A stretch of DNA of 27,812 nucleotides from Chitinophaga pinensis (GTDB lineage Bacteria; Bacteroidota; Bacteroidia; Chitinophagales; Chitinophagaceae), in NCBI GenBank assembly GCA_945866165.1, contig CAMBGO010000005.1:1-27812 (forward strand), given 5' to 3'. Within the stretch, counting starts at the first letter, position 1; every line of letters begins with the position of its first letter. Positions 6,886 to 15,290 of this stretch are shown piece after piece. The position numbers were made by a program, and so were the translations under genes. The notes beneath the pieces were generated by a model that saw only the letters and a list, made by a program, of their open reading frames with translations, was not told where the DNA came from and made no database searches.

Positions 6886-9765
6886 ATGATTAGGTATATC
6901 AATCGCACGCTGCTTTCATTTTTAATCGTCATCAATGTTTTTTCTACATTTTCCCAACAAGTAGATTCAAGGTTCACCGATGGTTTACGTTGGCGCATGA
7001 TTGGACCTCATCGTGCGGGAAGAACTGTAGGGGTAACAGGTGTTCCAAGCCAACCCAGTGTTTTTTATATTGGAGTGAACAATGGGGGTGTATGGAAGAC
7101 GAACGACTATGGACATACATGGAACCCAATTTTTGATAGTGAATCTACAGGCTCTGTTGGTGACGTGGTGGTAGCTCCTTCTAATCCCAATGTTATTTAT
7201 GTTGGAAGTGGAGAGGGTATTCAACGTCCTGATCTTTCAGTTGGTAATGGTTTGTATAAATCAACTGATGCTGGTAAAACCTGGACCAACATGGGTTTGC
7301 ACGACGCACAACAAATTGGTGGGATAACCGTTGATCCAAAAAATGAAAACAGAATTTTTGTAGCAGCATTAGGACATCCTTATGGTCCCAATAAAGAAAG
7401 AGGAGTATATAGAAGTTTGGATGGAGGTAAAACACTTGAGCAAGTTTTTTATATAAATGAAAATACTGGTGCCATTCAGGTAACCATTGATCCAAATAAT
7501 TCTAATATTATTTATGCTGATATTTGGGCGGCACGTCAAGGTCCTTGGGAAAACGGTGCGTGGAATGGTGAAGAGAGTGGTTTGATTAAATCTGAAGATG
7601 GCGGAACAACTTGGAGAAAGCTAACCAAGGGCTTGCCTACAACGAAAGAGCATGGCTTGGGCAGGATTGGATTTACGATCGCGCCAAGCAATTCAAAAAG
7701 AATGTTTGCAACGGTTGATGCTGAAAAAAATGGTGGAATTTACAGAAGCGATGATGCTGGAGAAAGTTGGTATATGTTGACTGGCGATGAGCGTTTTTGG
7801 GGAAGAGGAAGTGATTTTGCTGAAGTAAAAGTTGATCCTAAAAATGAAGATGTAGTTTATTCTGCTAATATAGTGATGTGGAAATCGACAGATGGTGGTA
7901 AAAACTGGACCGGCATCAAAGGTGCTCCCGGTGGGGATGACTATCATCGAATTTGGATCAATCCAAATGATACAAAGATCATGGCAATCGGTTTGGATCA
8001 AGGAGGAATTGTTACAGTAAATGGCGGTGAAACATGGTCATCTTGGTATAATCAAGCTACTGCACAGTTCTATCATGTGAGTACTGATAATTCATTCCCT
8101 TACAATGTATATGGTGGTCAACAAGAAAGTGGTTCTGTTGGAATTGCTTCACGTTCAAATGATGGTAACATCACTTTTAGGGAATGGCATCCAGTTGGTG
8201 TTGAAGAATATGGTTATGTAGCAGTTGATCCGCTAGATCAAAATATTATTTACGGAGGAAAGATTACAAAATATGATAAACGCACAGGACAGGTTCAAAA
8301 TATTTCTCCCGAACCCGTAAGAACTGGGAAGGTTCGTTTTATAAGAACTGCACCTGTTTTATTTTCTCCCATTGATCCGAAGACGCTATACTTCGCTGGG
8401 AATGTTGTTTTCAAAACTAACAATGGTGGAGAAAGTTGGGAGACGATCAGTCCTGATCTTACCCGTGAAACATATGATATTCCTGCTAGCGTAGGAGTGT
8501 TTACTTCAGAAAATATGAAGACCATGCCGCGTCGCGGAGTGGTATATTCTTTGGCCCCGTCATATAAAGATGTTAATACAATTTGGGCAGGAACAGACGA
8601 TGGCTTGCTCCACATTACCAATGATGGAGGAAAAAAATGGACCAACATCACACCCAAAGAAATTACATCGTGGAGTAAAATATCTCAGATAGAAGCTAGC
8701 AGGTATGATAACCTTACAGCCTATGTTGCAGTAAACCGAATTCGATGCGATGATCAGGCGCCCTATATATATAAGACTACAGATGGAGGAAAGTCATGGA
8801 AAAAAATTGTAACAGGATTGCCTAATGAGCCTATCAATACTGTTCGTGAAGATGCAGAGAGAAAAGGATTGTTGTTTGCTGGTTCTGAAAATGCAGTATA
8901 TGTTTCTTTTGATGCAGGAGAACATTGGCAATCACTTAGATTAAATATGCCAGCTACTTCCATTCGTGATTTGGTTATCAAAGATGATGACATTGTAATT
9001 GGAACCCATGGAAGAAGTTTTTGGATCTTGGATAATATAACACCATTGCGTCAAGTACAATCTGCTACTGCTGTGCATGATGTTGTAATGTTCAAGCCAC
9101 AAAAGGCAATGAGGATAAGGTGGAATATGAATACAGATACACCGCTTCCACCAGAAGAGCCGGCTGGTAAAAATCCTCCAGATGGCGCAGCGATTGATAT
9201 TGCATTGAAGACAGAAATAAAAACACCTTTAGTACTGGAGATTCTTGATCAGAATAATAAACTAGTCAGAAAAATATCAAGCACAGATACATCATATGCA
9301 ATTCCACCATTGAATATTACATTGTATTGGGTAAGACCACAGCAGATGCTTTCTTCAAAAGCAGGAGGACAAAGATTTTTGTGGGATATGCGTTATGAAC
9401 CTTTGAATGAACCTGTTAGTTATCCTATGACTGCAGTAAAAAACAATACCGCTCCTGAAGCAACTGCGCCATGGGTGATGCCAGGGCGATATAAAATTAA
9501 ATTGACTGCAAATGGTCAGACGACAGAGCAGTCGTTGGAAATTGTAATGGATCCACGCGTGAAGACTTCTGTAAAAGACCTTCAACGCCAGCATGATCTT
9601 TCTATGATCTGTTATGAAGGCAAGAAGAAAACAAGGAATACCAATCCATCTCTTTATAGAAAATTTGATGCGTTATTTGGAATACTTAGCAGTACTGATA
9701 TGTCGCCAACAATACAGACTGAATTGGCGGTATTGCAAGCCCAAAAAGAGATTGGTATGAAGTAA
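6886..9765 (+). CDS. Secreted sortilin/VPS10-like protein with BNR (Asp-box) beta-propeller repeats
   Basis: A 959-residue exported protein: an N-terminal hydrophobic signal (about 1-24, ending FSTFSQ) is followed by two consecutive propeller-type regions. About eleven Asp-box motifs of the S-x-D-x-G-x-x-W type are visible, for example TNDYGHTW, STDAGKTW, SEDGGTTW, SDDAGESW, STDGGKNW, TNNGGESW, TNDGGKKW, TTDGGKSW and SFDAGEHW. One, SLDGGKTL, has lost its Trp. The block GLRWRMIGPHRAGR after the signal is typical of a common Bacteroidota family annotated loosely as glycosyl hydrolase or Sortilin_C/BNR. Asp-boxes are structural, and I see no sialidase catalytic set, so an enzymatic role should not be assumed. 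The C-terminal 200 residues look like a beta-sandwich. It stands alone: divergent from the GH95 cluster and convergent with the kinase/lyase gene, with 5 bases between the stops. Role unknown. Confidence 0.85.
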   Translation: MIRYINRTLLSFLIVINVFSTFSQQVDSRFTDGLRWRMIGPHRAGRTVGVTGVPSQPSVFYIGVNNGGVWKTNDYGHTWNPIFDSESTGSVGDVVVAPSNPNVIYVGSGEGIQRPDLSVGNGLYKSTDAGKTWTNMGLHDAQQIGGITVDPKNENRIFVAALGHPYGPNKERGVYRSLDGGKTLEQVFYINENTGAIQVTIDPNNSNIIYADIWAARQGPWENGAWNGEESGLIKSEDGGTTWRKLTKGLPTTKEHGLGRIGFTIAPSNSKRMFATVDAEKNGGIYRSDDAGESWYMLTGDERFWGRGSDFAEVKVDPKNEDVVYSANIVMWKSTDGGKNWTGIKGAPGGDDYHRIWINPNDTKIMAIGLDQGGIVTVNGGETWSSWYNQATAQFYHVSTDNSFPYNVYGGQQESGSVGIASRSNDGNITFREWHPVGVEEYGYVAVDPLDQNIIYGGKITKYDKRTGQVQNISPEPVRTGKVRFIRTAPVLFSPIDPKTLYFAGNVVFKTNNGGESWETISPDLTRETYDIPASVGVFTSENMKTMPRRGVVYSLAPSYKDVNTIWAGTDDGLLHITNDGGKKWTNITPKEITSWSKISQIEASRYDNLTAYVAVNRIRCDDQAPYIYKTTDGGKSWKKIVTGLPNEPINTVREDAERKGLLFAGSENAVYVSFDAGEHWQSLRLNMPATSIRDLVIKDDDIVIGTHGRSFWILDNITPLRQVQSATAVHDVVMFKPQKAMRIRWNMNTDTPLPPEEPAGKNPPDGAAIDIALKTEIKTPLVLEILDQNNKLVRKISSTDTSYAIPPLNITLYWVRPQQMLSSKAGGQRFLWDMRYEPLNEPVSYPMTAVKNNTAPEATAPWVMPGRYKIKLTANGQTTEQSLEIVMDPRVKTSVKDLQRQHDLSMICYEGKKKTRNTNPSLYRKFDALFGILSSTDMSPTIQTELAVLQAQKEIGMK

Positions 9766-9770
9766 ACATT

Positions 9771-12071
9771 TTAAAAATATTGTAATACCTCATCAAGATT
9801 GCGGACCATGTCGTCCGCATTCTTTTTTGAGAAAACGATGGGAGGTTTTATTTTCAGTACATTATGAAGTGGTCCATCTGTACTGAGCAGAAAACCGCGT
9901 TCTTTCATTTGTTCAACGATATCATCAATCTCCGGAACGGCAGGTTCTTTTGTGATTCTGTCTCTAACCAATTCTACTCCTATGAATAAACCATGCCCAC
10001 GTACATCACCAATGATAGAATGCTTATTCATAAGTTCTTTCAATCCATTCATCAAATGATTTCCAACTTCAAGTGCATGTTGTTGTAGTTCTTCATGTTG
10101 AATTACATCTAATACTGCAATGCCTGCTGCCATGGAAACGGGGTTGCCTCCAAAAGTGTTGAAGAATTCCATTCCATTGTTGAATGATTTTGCCAGCTCT
10201 TCTGTTACAACGACTGCAGCAAGTGGATGTCCATTTCCAATGGGTTTTCCCATCACCACAATGTCGGGAACTACATCTTGTAATTCATAGCCCCAGAACT
10301 TTTCACCAACCCTTCCGAAGCCCACTTGCACTTCATCTGCAATGCACAGACCGCCTGCTTGTTTAACTATTTTATATACTTCTTTGAGATATCCTGGTGG
10401 TAATGGTATTTGTCCACCCACACCTAGTAGTGTTTCACAAATAAATGCAGCAGGAAATTTATTTTCTTTTTTTAATTCTTCTATAATCCGATTTACATCG
10501 TTTGCATATTTTTTTCCAGCATCAACATCATTGTATTGAAATGGCCCACGATACAAGTCAGGATTCAATGCCTTGTGTATCCATGGCATTTTTCCAAAGC
10601 CACCTTTGCCATCAAACTTATACGGACTCATTTCCATGGTTGTGGTGGATGTTCCGTGATAAGCATGGTCTAGCACTATCACATCTTTTTGTTTTGTGTA
10701 ATGCCTGCTCATTCTTATTGCTAAATCATTAGCTTCCGACCCACTATTTGTGAAATAACAAATTGAAAGACTAGGTGGTAGTGTTTGTTTTAATTTTTTT
10801 GCAAATTCAATGATGTTGTCATTCAAGTACCTTGTATTGGTATTCAAGGTGGCAATTTGCTTTTGCATCTTTTTTACCACAACAGGATGACAGTGACCTA
10901 CATGACTTGGATTGTTAACGCAGTCAACATAGGTCTTTCCCTTATCATCATATAAATATTGCAGCGCACCTTTTACTATTTTTAATTTTTTCTTGTAGCT
11001 GATGCTCAAGTTTGGACCTAGATTTTCTTTTCTATCGTTGAGCAACTCAGTATAATCATCCGTATTGATTGTTTCTTTATATCCGCAAGTCTTTCTGAAA
11101 ATATTTTCTGCTTTTATAGGACTGATTTCAATCAACTTATACAATAATTCGAGTGCAGGCTTCTCAGTAATAAAATGGTGTTCATTGTTGCTATCTTTTG
11201 AAGCATTAAAAGCGGATTGTGTTAAGCTGATGCAAAGCCTGCCTGCAATTAAGTGATAAAGAAACCCAAGCTCTTTTTCACTTAGCTTGCAAATTTCATT
11301 GTATCCCTGAACAACTTTTTCTGCAACTTCGAGTGGGTTTTTAGTGTTCAACATGGCATAGGTACAGGCAACAGCAACGTTATTGATCCTTGCGGTATAA
11401 ACCATATCACCAAAGTCTATCAATCCTTTTATTTCATTGTCTTCTATGAGTACATTATAATCGTTCGCATCATTATGTGCATAGATATGATGAAGTGAAG
11501 AAATTTCAGGCAATACTTCAGTTTCAAATTGCATTAAAAAATATCCTACTATTCTGCGTATTTCATGATCACGGATACAATTTAATTTTCTATTTGCGTC
11601 TGCTGCAGTACTAATATCCCATGTGTAGTGCCTATGCATGGCAGGGTGAGAAAAATTTTCAAGCAACCTATCCATCTTCCCGAGGAACGATCCTAGGTTG
11701 TAGTATAGCTTTTCGTTTTTATTTGAATGGACCACCCAAAAAGTACCTTCTAAATATGTTAAGATCCTAATGTAAAAATTTATGTCATCAACAATGAACT
11801 TGGTAAGTGACTCTCCTTCTGTATTTAATATGATATGCTGAAAATTTCTACTTAATTCACTTTCAGAGAGGTGATCAATGATTTTTACTTGTGCATCAAG
11901 AAAATGAATATTATGAGAATCGTTGGCAACTTTTAATACAAGTTTTATTCCATCTGAATTGGTGAGTAGAAAATTTTGCTCATCGTATCCATTAAGAACT
12001 GTTGCCTTGGTTTTTAAATTATAATACTTATAGGCAATTTCTTCTGCTTCCTTTATTGTGAACGATTTCAT
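9771..12071 (-). CDS. Hydroxylysine-kinase-like / class III PLP phospho-lyase fusion protein
   Basis: A 766-residue cytoplasmic bifunctional protein. Residues 1-320 are an APH-type kinase: nucleotide-loop-like GYDEQNFLL near 28-36, Brenner loop HNDANDYN with Asp201, and IDFGDM with Asp219. These motifs resemble human 5-hydroxylysine kinase (HYKK). Residues 345-766 are a fold-type I, class III aminotransferase-like domain: NNPSHVGHCHP (386-396), FTNSGSEAND (440-449), IADEVQVGFGR (577-587), PLP lysine Lys609 in VMGKPIGNG, and the tail LLSTDGPLHNVLKIKPP. This segment closely follows the human phospho-lyases ETNPPL and PHYKPL. A kinase joined to its lyase implies two steps: ATP phosphorylation of a hydroxy-amine, then elimination of phosphate and ammonia to give an aldehyde. 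The likely substrate is 5-hydroxylysine (to 2-aminoadipate semialdehyde) or ethanolamine (to acetaldehyde). The M23-like middle domain found in some longer bacterial fusions is absent. The start is one base after the GH2 stop. Confidence 0.88.
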   Translation of the reverse strand: MKSFTIKEAEEIAYKYYNLKTKATVLNGYDEQNFLLTNSDGIKLVLKVANDSHNIHFLDAQVKIIDHLSESELSRNFQHIILNTEGESLTKFIVDDINFYIRILTYLEGTFWVVHSNKNEKLYYNLGSFLGKMDRLLENFSHPAMHRHYTWDISTAADANRKLNCIRDHEIRRIVGYFLMQFETEVLPEISSLHHIYAHNDANDYNVLIEDNEIKGLIDFGDMVYTARINNVAVACTYAMLNTKNPLEVAEKVVQGYNEICKLSEKELGFLYHLIAGRLCISLTQSAFNASKDSNNEHHFITEKPALELLYKLIEISPIKAENIFRKTCGYKETINTDDYTELLNDRKENLGPNLSISYKKKLKIVKGALQYLYDDKGKTYVDCVNNPSHVGHCHPVVVKKMQKQIATLNTNTRYLNDNIIEFAKKLKQTLPPSLSICYFTNSGSEANDLAIRMSRHYTKQKDVIVLDHAYHGTSTTTMEMSPYKFDGKGGFGKMPWIHKALNPDLYRGPFQYNDVDAGKKYANDVNRIIEELKKENKFPAAFICETLLGVGGQIPLPPGYLKEVYKIVKQAGGLCIADEVQVGFGRVGEKFWGYELQDVVPDIVVMGKPIGNGHPLAAVVVTEELAKSFNNGMEFFNTFGGNPVSMAAGIAVLDVIQHEELQQHALEVGNHLMNGLKELMNKHSIIGDVRGHGLFIGVELVRDRITKEPAVPEIDDIVEQMKERGFLLSTDGPLHNVLKIKPPIVFSKKNADDMVRNLDEVLQYF

Positions 12072-12072
12072 T

Positions 12073-15000
12073 CTACTTATTATAAATGGGTTTCAAGGTA
12101 AAGTTATATTGATAATCTTGATATGGTAGGGTGTATTCAGGATGTGTTTTGGCACCCCAGCTATTGTCGCCTCCAACGCCCATCTGTTTATAATCTATAT
12201 TCCACCAAATCATGTCATCATTTTTCATGGAACCTCCATGGTTGTTTTCTGTTGCATTGCGATCGAAATCAAGCTTGTTCATATCAAAATGCAATACACC
12301 CGTGCTGATGGTTGGCTCTCCAATAGCCATCAAGCCTGTATGCTGTTTATTTGTTAGAGATATCCAGCGCACATCGGTTCTATATCCACTTTCTTGGGCC
12401 CGTGCATAAGGATGAAACATAGAATCTACGGGCATTTTATAGATGTCTATATCAGCAGCATAATTTCTATCCCAGTAATTATCAAATGGTCCACGCCCAA
12501 ACCAACTTGCCTGATCAAATTCACTGTTTAATATCACCCTCATTCCAAAACGTGGAAGTTCAGGCATTATTTTTTTGCCTGCTTTCAGTGAGGCCGTTAT
12601 TGTTATCGAGCCATTTTTCTGTATATGGTATCTTGTTATATAGATTGCATCTACTGAAGGAAGTCTATGCATTGTTTCTAGTATATAGTTTCCTTCAGCA
12701 TCTTTATTGACGATTAAGGTATCAAGTATTGAATAGGCTGTTGCATCTTGCCATATGGCGCACCTGACTTGAAGGCTATTCCCAATATCATTGTCTGTAG
12801 CCGCACGCCAGAAATGAGGCATCAATGAAGATTTCAATAATTCAATATTTTTTATTTTATATGAATATAACCAGCCTGTTTTTTTATTAAATGAAATGGA
12901 AAAATTTTCAGCAAAAAATGTTACATCATCATTCGAGGCTGTGATTTTAATATCCTGTTTATTTATTTTACTTATTTGTTTTTCTATATTTCTTGTCGGT
13001 ATTTGAAATTGGTCAGATGCAATTTGGTATCCTACTCTGATTGAAGCTGAAGGTATTTTTTGCAATACCCTGAAATGAATAAAATATTCTTCTCCTGGAA
13101 TATTTTTAAATGTTGGAATATTTAAATCAATAAATGCAGATGCATGAGGCTGTAATGAAACTGAAGGCATTATTCTATTTTGAATTATTTTTCCATTGGA
13201 TTTTATATACCATTGAATAGTGTACTTATTCAGATTGGTATAGTCAAATCGGTTGGTAATTCTTATTTTATTTTCAGAAGTATTTAATGAATCAAAATAT
13301 ATATTTTGATATACTTTTTTCATTTCAAAGGCTTGCGGATGCGGAGTGCGGTCTGCTGCAAAAAGACCATCAGCACAAAAACTTGTATCACTTGTTGCAC
13401 CTACATTTCCCATGTCTCTTCCATAGGCCCATATCCATCTTCCATTCTTATCTTTTTTTCTAAATGTTTGGTCTGAGAAATCCCAAATGAACCCACCTTG
13501 GAGTTGATCGTGTTTGTATATTAAATCCCAATCATCTTTTAGGTTTCCTCCACTATTACCCATCATGTGCGCATATTCGCATTGTATATAAGGACGATCT
13601 CTTTTTGTTTTTACATATTCCTGCATGATGGCAGTTGACTTATACATTGGTGTAATAATGTCTGTATATGGGTTATCACGCGCCTCTTCATATTGTACGA
13701 ATCTGGTTTTATCTCTTTCTTTTAAGTAGTTGTGTGTAGCAACAAAATTATCCCCCCACCTGCTTTCATTTCCAAGTGACCATCCTATAATGCTTGTGAA
13801 ATTCTTATCTCGTTCAAACATTCTTTTTGTTCGATCTAAATAGGCGTTCTTCCATTCAGGTTTATCTGACAATGTTTTTAGTGGATGAAAATCCATTCCA
13901 TCACATTCAATATTTGGCTCGTCGATAACATACAGCCCATATTGGTCGCATAACTCATACCATTCTTCTCTATTCGGGTAGTGTGAAGTTCTTACAGCAT
14001 TGATATTGTATTGTTTCATGAGCTTAATGTCATCTATCATGCTTTGATAGCTGATTACTTTTGCTTTATACATGTCATGCTCATGGCGATTTACCCCTTT
14101 AACTTTTATTGCAACTCCGTTAATGAGAAGCATTCCATTTTTTAATTCAATATTTCTGAACCCAATCTTTCTGGCAATTATTTCAATAATTTTTCCAGCT
14201 TGATCTTTATGCGAAATGATCAATGTATAAAGATGAGGTGTTTCAGCATTCCAATGATTTACCTTGGGTATGATCTTTGAAAAAGATATTTCATTTGAAT
14301 TATCTGCAATATCATTTTTCAGCTGCACAAGACTTTTATTATTTTCATCAATCAGTTCAATTTCTAATCTATCATACTGCTTATTTGTATTATTGAAGTC
14401 AATGTCAACATTCAGTACTCCATGTTGATATTGAGAATCCAATCCAGCACGTATGGTAAAGTCTCTGATGAAATTTTTTGCTCTACAAATTAATTCGATG
14501 CTCCTTTCAATACCACTGAGTTTCCACATATCTTGTCCTTCAAGATAGGTGCCATCACTGAATCGAAAAACCTGAATGGAAACAGTATTATTTCCTGGTT
14601 TCAGTAATTTGGTGATATCGAATTCGGCAGGACTTTTACTGTCTTTGCTGAAGCCTACGTAACTATCGTTTATCCAGAGATAAAAAAATGAATTGACTGC
14701 ACCTAATCTGATAAAGATATTTTTCCCATTCCAGTTTTCGGATATAGTGAAACTGCGCTTGTATGAACCAACAGGATTGTAATCCTGTGGAACAAAAGGT
14801 GGATTTGGCTTAATTGGGTATTCTACATCAGTAAAAATGAATTTATCATATCCCTCTGTCTGCCAATTTGAGGGTACAATGATCTCATCCCATTTGCTAA
14901 CGTCGAAGCCTTGTTTGTAAAACTCCATTGGTCTTTCAGCAGGGGTATTAACCAGTGTAAATTTCCATTTTCCATCCAGTGATTGTATCAAGGAAGATTT

Positions 15001-15177
15001 TCCGTTTGTGATAGCTTCTTCTCTACTGAGAAATGGAATGAACCACGCATGCGGTTCAATACTATGTTGTGAAACCAATTCAGGATTTTCCCAATCATTT
15101 TTTTGTGATTGTGCATCTACTACTGTGCCGGTAGTCAAATAAATAATGAATAAAAAAAGGTGTAATCTGGTTCTCAT
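12073..15177 (-). CDS. Secreted GH2 beta-galactosidase (LacZ-type, five-domain)
   Basis: Retaining beta-galactosidase. The ATG at 15177 gives 1034 residues, close to E. coli LacZ, and opens a signal peptide (MRTRLHLFLFIIYLTTG... ending VDAQ), so the enzyme is exported; an in-frame ATG at 15246 would add an unlikely leader and run into the divergent promoter region. Domains in order: sugar-binding jelly roll (SLDGKWKF to DMWKLSGIER), immunoglobulin-like domain, TIM barrel with VNRHEHD, acid/base Glu471 in WSLGNES and nucleophile Glu534 in IQCEYAHMMGNSGG, then GGFIWDFSDQ, and a C-terminal Bgal-small-chain domain with WFGRGPFDNYWDRN. All key residues are present. It is transcribed with the kinase/phospho-lyase fusion: the stop and next start read TAGAATG. 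That partner makes a galactosylated amino acid or aminoalcohol, such as Gal-hydroxylysine, a possible substrate. Lactose or plant galactosides remain alternatives. Confidence 0.93.
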   Translation of the reverse strand: MRTRLHLFLFIIYLTTGTVVDAQSQKNDWENPELVSQHSIEPHAWFIPFLSREEAITNGKSSLIQSLDGKWKFTLVNTPAERPMEFYKQGFDVSKWDEIIVPSNWQTEGYDKFIFTDVEYPIKPNPPFVPQDYNPVGSYKRSFTISENWNGKNIFIRLGAVNSFFYLWINDSYVGFSKDSKSPAEFDITKLLKPGNNTVSIQVFRFSDGTYLEGQDMWKLSGIERSIELICRAKNFIRDFTIRAGLDSQYQHGVLNVDIDFNNTNKQYDRLEIELIDENNKSLVQLKNDIADNSNEISFSKIIPKVNHWNAETPHLYTLIISHKDQAGKIIEIIARKIGFRNIELKNGMLLINGVAIKVKGVNRHEHDMYKAKVISYQSMIDDIKLMKQYNINAVRTSHYPNREEWYELCDQYGLYVIDEPNIECDGMDFHPLKTLSDKPEWKNAYLDRTKRMFERDKNFTSIIGWSLGNESRWGDNFVATHNYLKERDKTRFVQYEEARDNPYTDIITPMYKSTAIMQEYVKTKRDRPYIQCEYAHMMGNSGGNLKDDWDLIYKHDQLQGGFIWDFSDQTFRKKDKNGRWIWAYGRDMGNVGATSDTSFCADGLFAADRTPHPQAFEMKKVYQNIYFDSLNTSENKIRITNRFDYTNLNKYTIQWYIKSNGKIIQNRIMPSVSLQPHASAFIDLNIPTFKNIPGEEYFIHFRVLQKIPSASIRVGYQIASDQFQIPTRNIEKQISKINKQDIKITASNDDVTFFAENFSISFNKKTGWLYSYKIKNIELLKSSLMPHFWRAATDNDIGNSLQVRCAIWQDATAYSILDTLIVNKDAEGNYILETMHRLPSVDAIYITRYHIQKNGSITITASLKAGKKIMPELPRFGMRVILNSEFDQASWFGRGPFDNYWDRNYAADIDIYKMPVDSMFHPYARAQESGYRTDVRWISLTNKQHTGLMAIGEPTISTGVLHFDMNKLDFDRNATENNHGGSMKNDDMIWWNIDYKQMGVGGDNSWGAKTHPEYTLPYQDYQYNFTLKPIYNK

Positions 15178-15189
15178 TTTTCTATATCC

Positions 15190-15218
15190 TAAAGATATCC
15201 GATACTTTATAAAAACAA
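15190..15218 (-). promoter_or_regulatory. Candidate promoter for the beta-galactosidase/phospho-lyase pair
   Basis: On the minus strand a TTG (15218-15216) is followed after 18 bases by TATCTTTA (15197-15190), seven of eight bases of the TAnnTTTG -7 consensus. It ends 12 bases before the GH2 ATG at 15177. Spacing and position fit a Bacteroidota promoter, but the motifs are short and the leader would be only a few bases. Confidence 0.35.
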
Positions 15219-15264
15219 GTAATAAATAATTGGGGCTTCTATTCAAAGTTCAGTGCAAGCGAAG

Positions 15265-15272
15265 TACATTTG
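15265..15272 (+). promoter_or_regulatory. Candidate Bacteroidota -7 element for the DapA/KGSADH operon
   Basis: TACATTTG matches the -7 consensus TAnnTTTG exactly and lies 18 bases before the ATG at 15291. The TTG at 15270-15272, formally a possible start codon for the DapA-family gene, falls inside this element, which favours the downstream ATG. No clear -33 TTG is seen at the expected distance; the nearest is at 15230-15232, too far upstream. Confidence 0.4.
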
Positions 15273-15290
15273 TCAATAAAATTAAGATTT

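Noticed and set aside
6886..9765. Sialidase or other glycoside hydrolase
   Set aside because: Asp-box repeats are structural; I found no arginine triad or Tyr/Glu pair in a sialidase arrangement.
15178..15246. Upstream ATG at 15246 extending the GH2 protein
   Set aside because: It would place 23 non-signal residues before a good signal peptide and read through the putative promoter.
15270..15290. TTG start adding seven residues to the DapA-family protein
   Set aside because: The TTG overlaps a perfect TAnnTTTG promoter element, and the family normally begins just before the WKG motif, as the ATG at 15291 gives.
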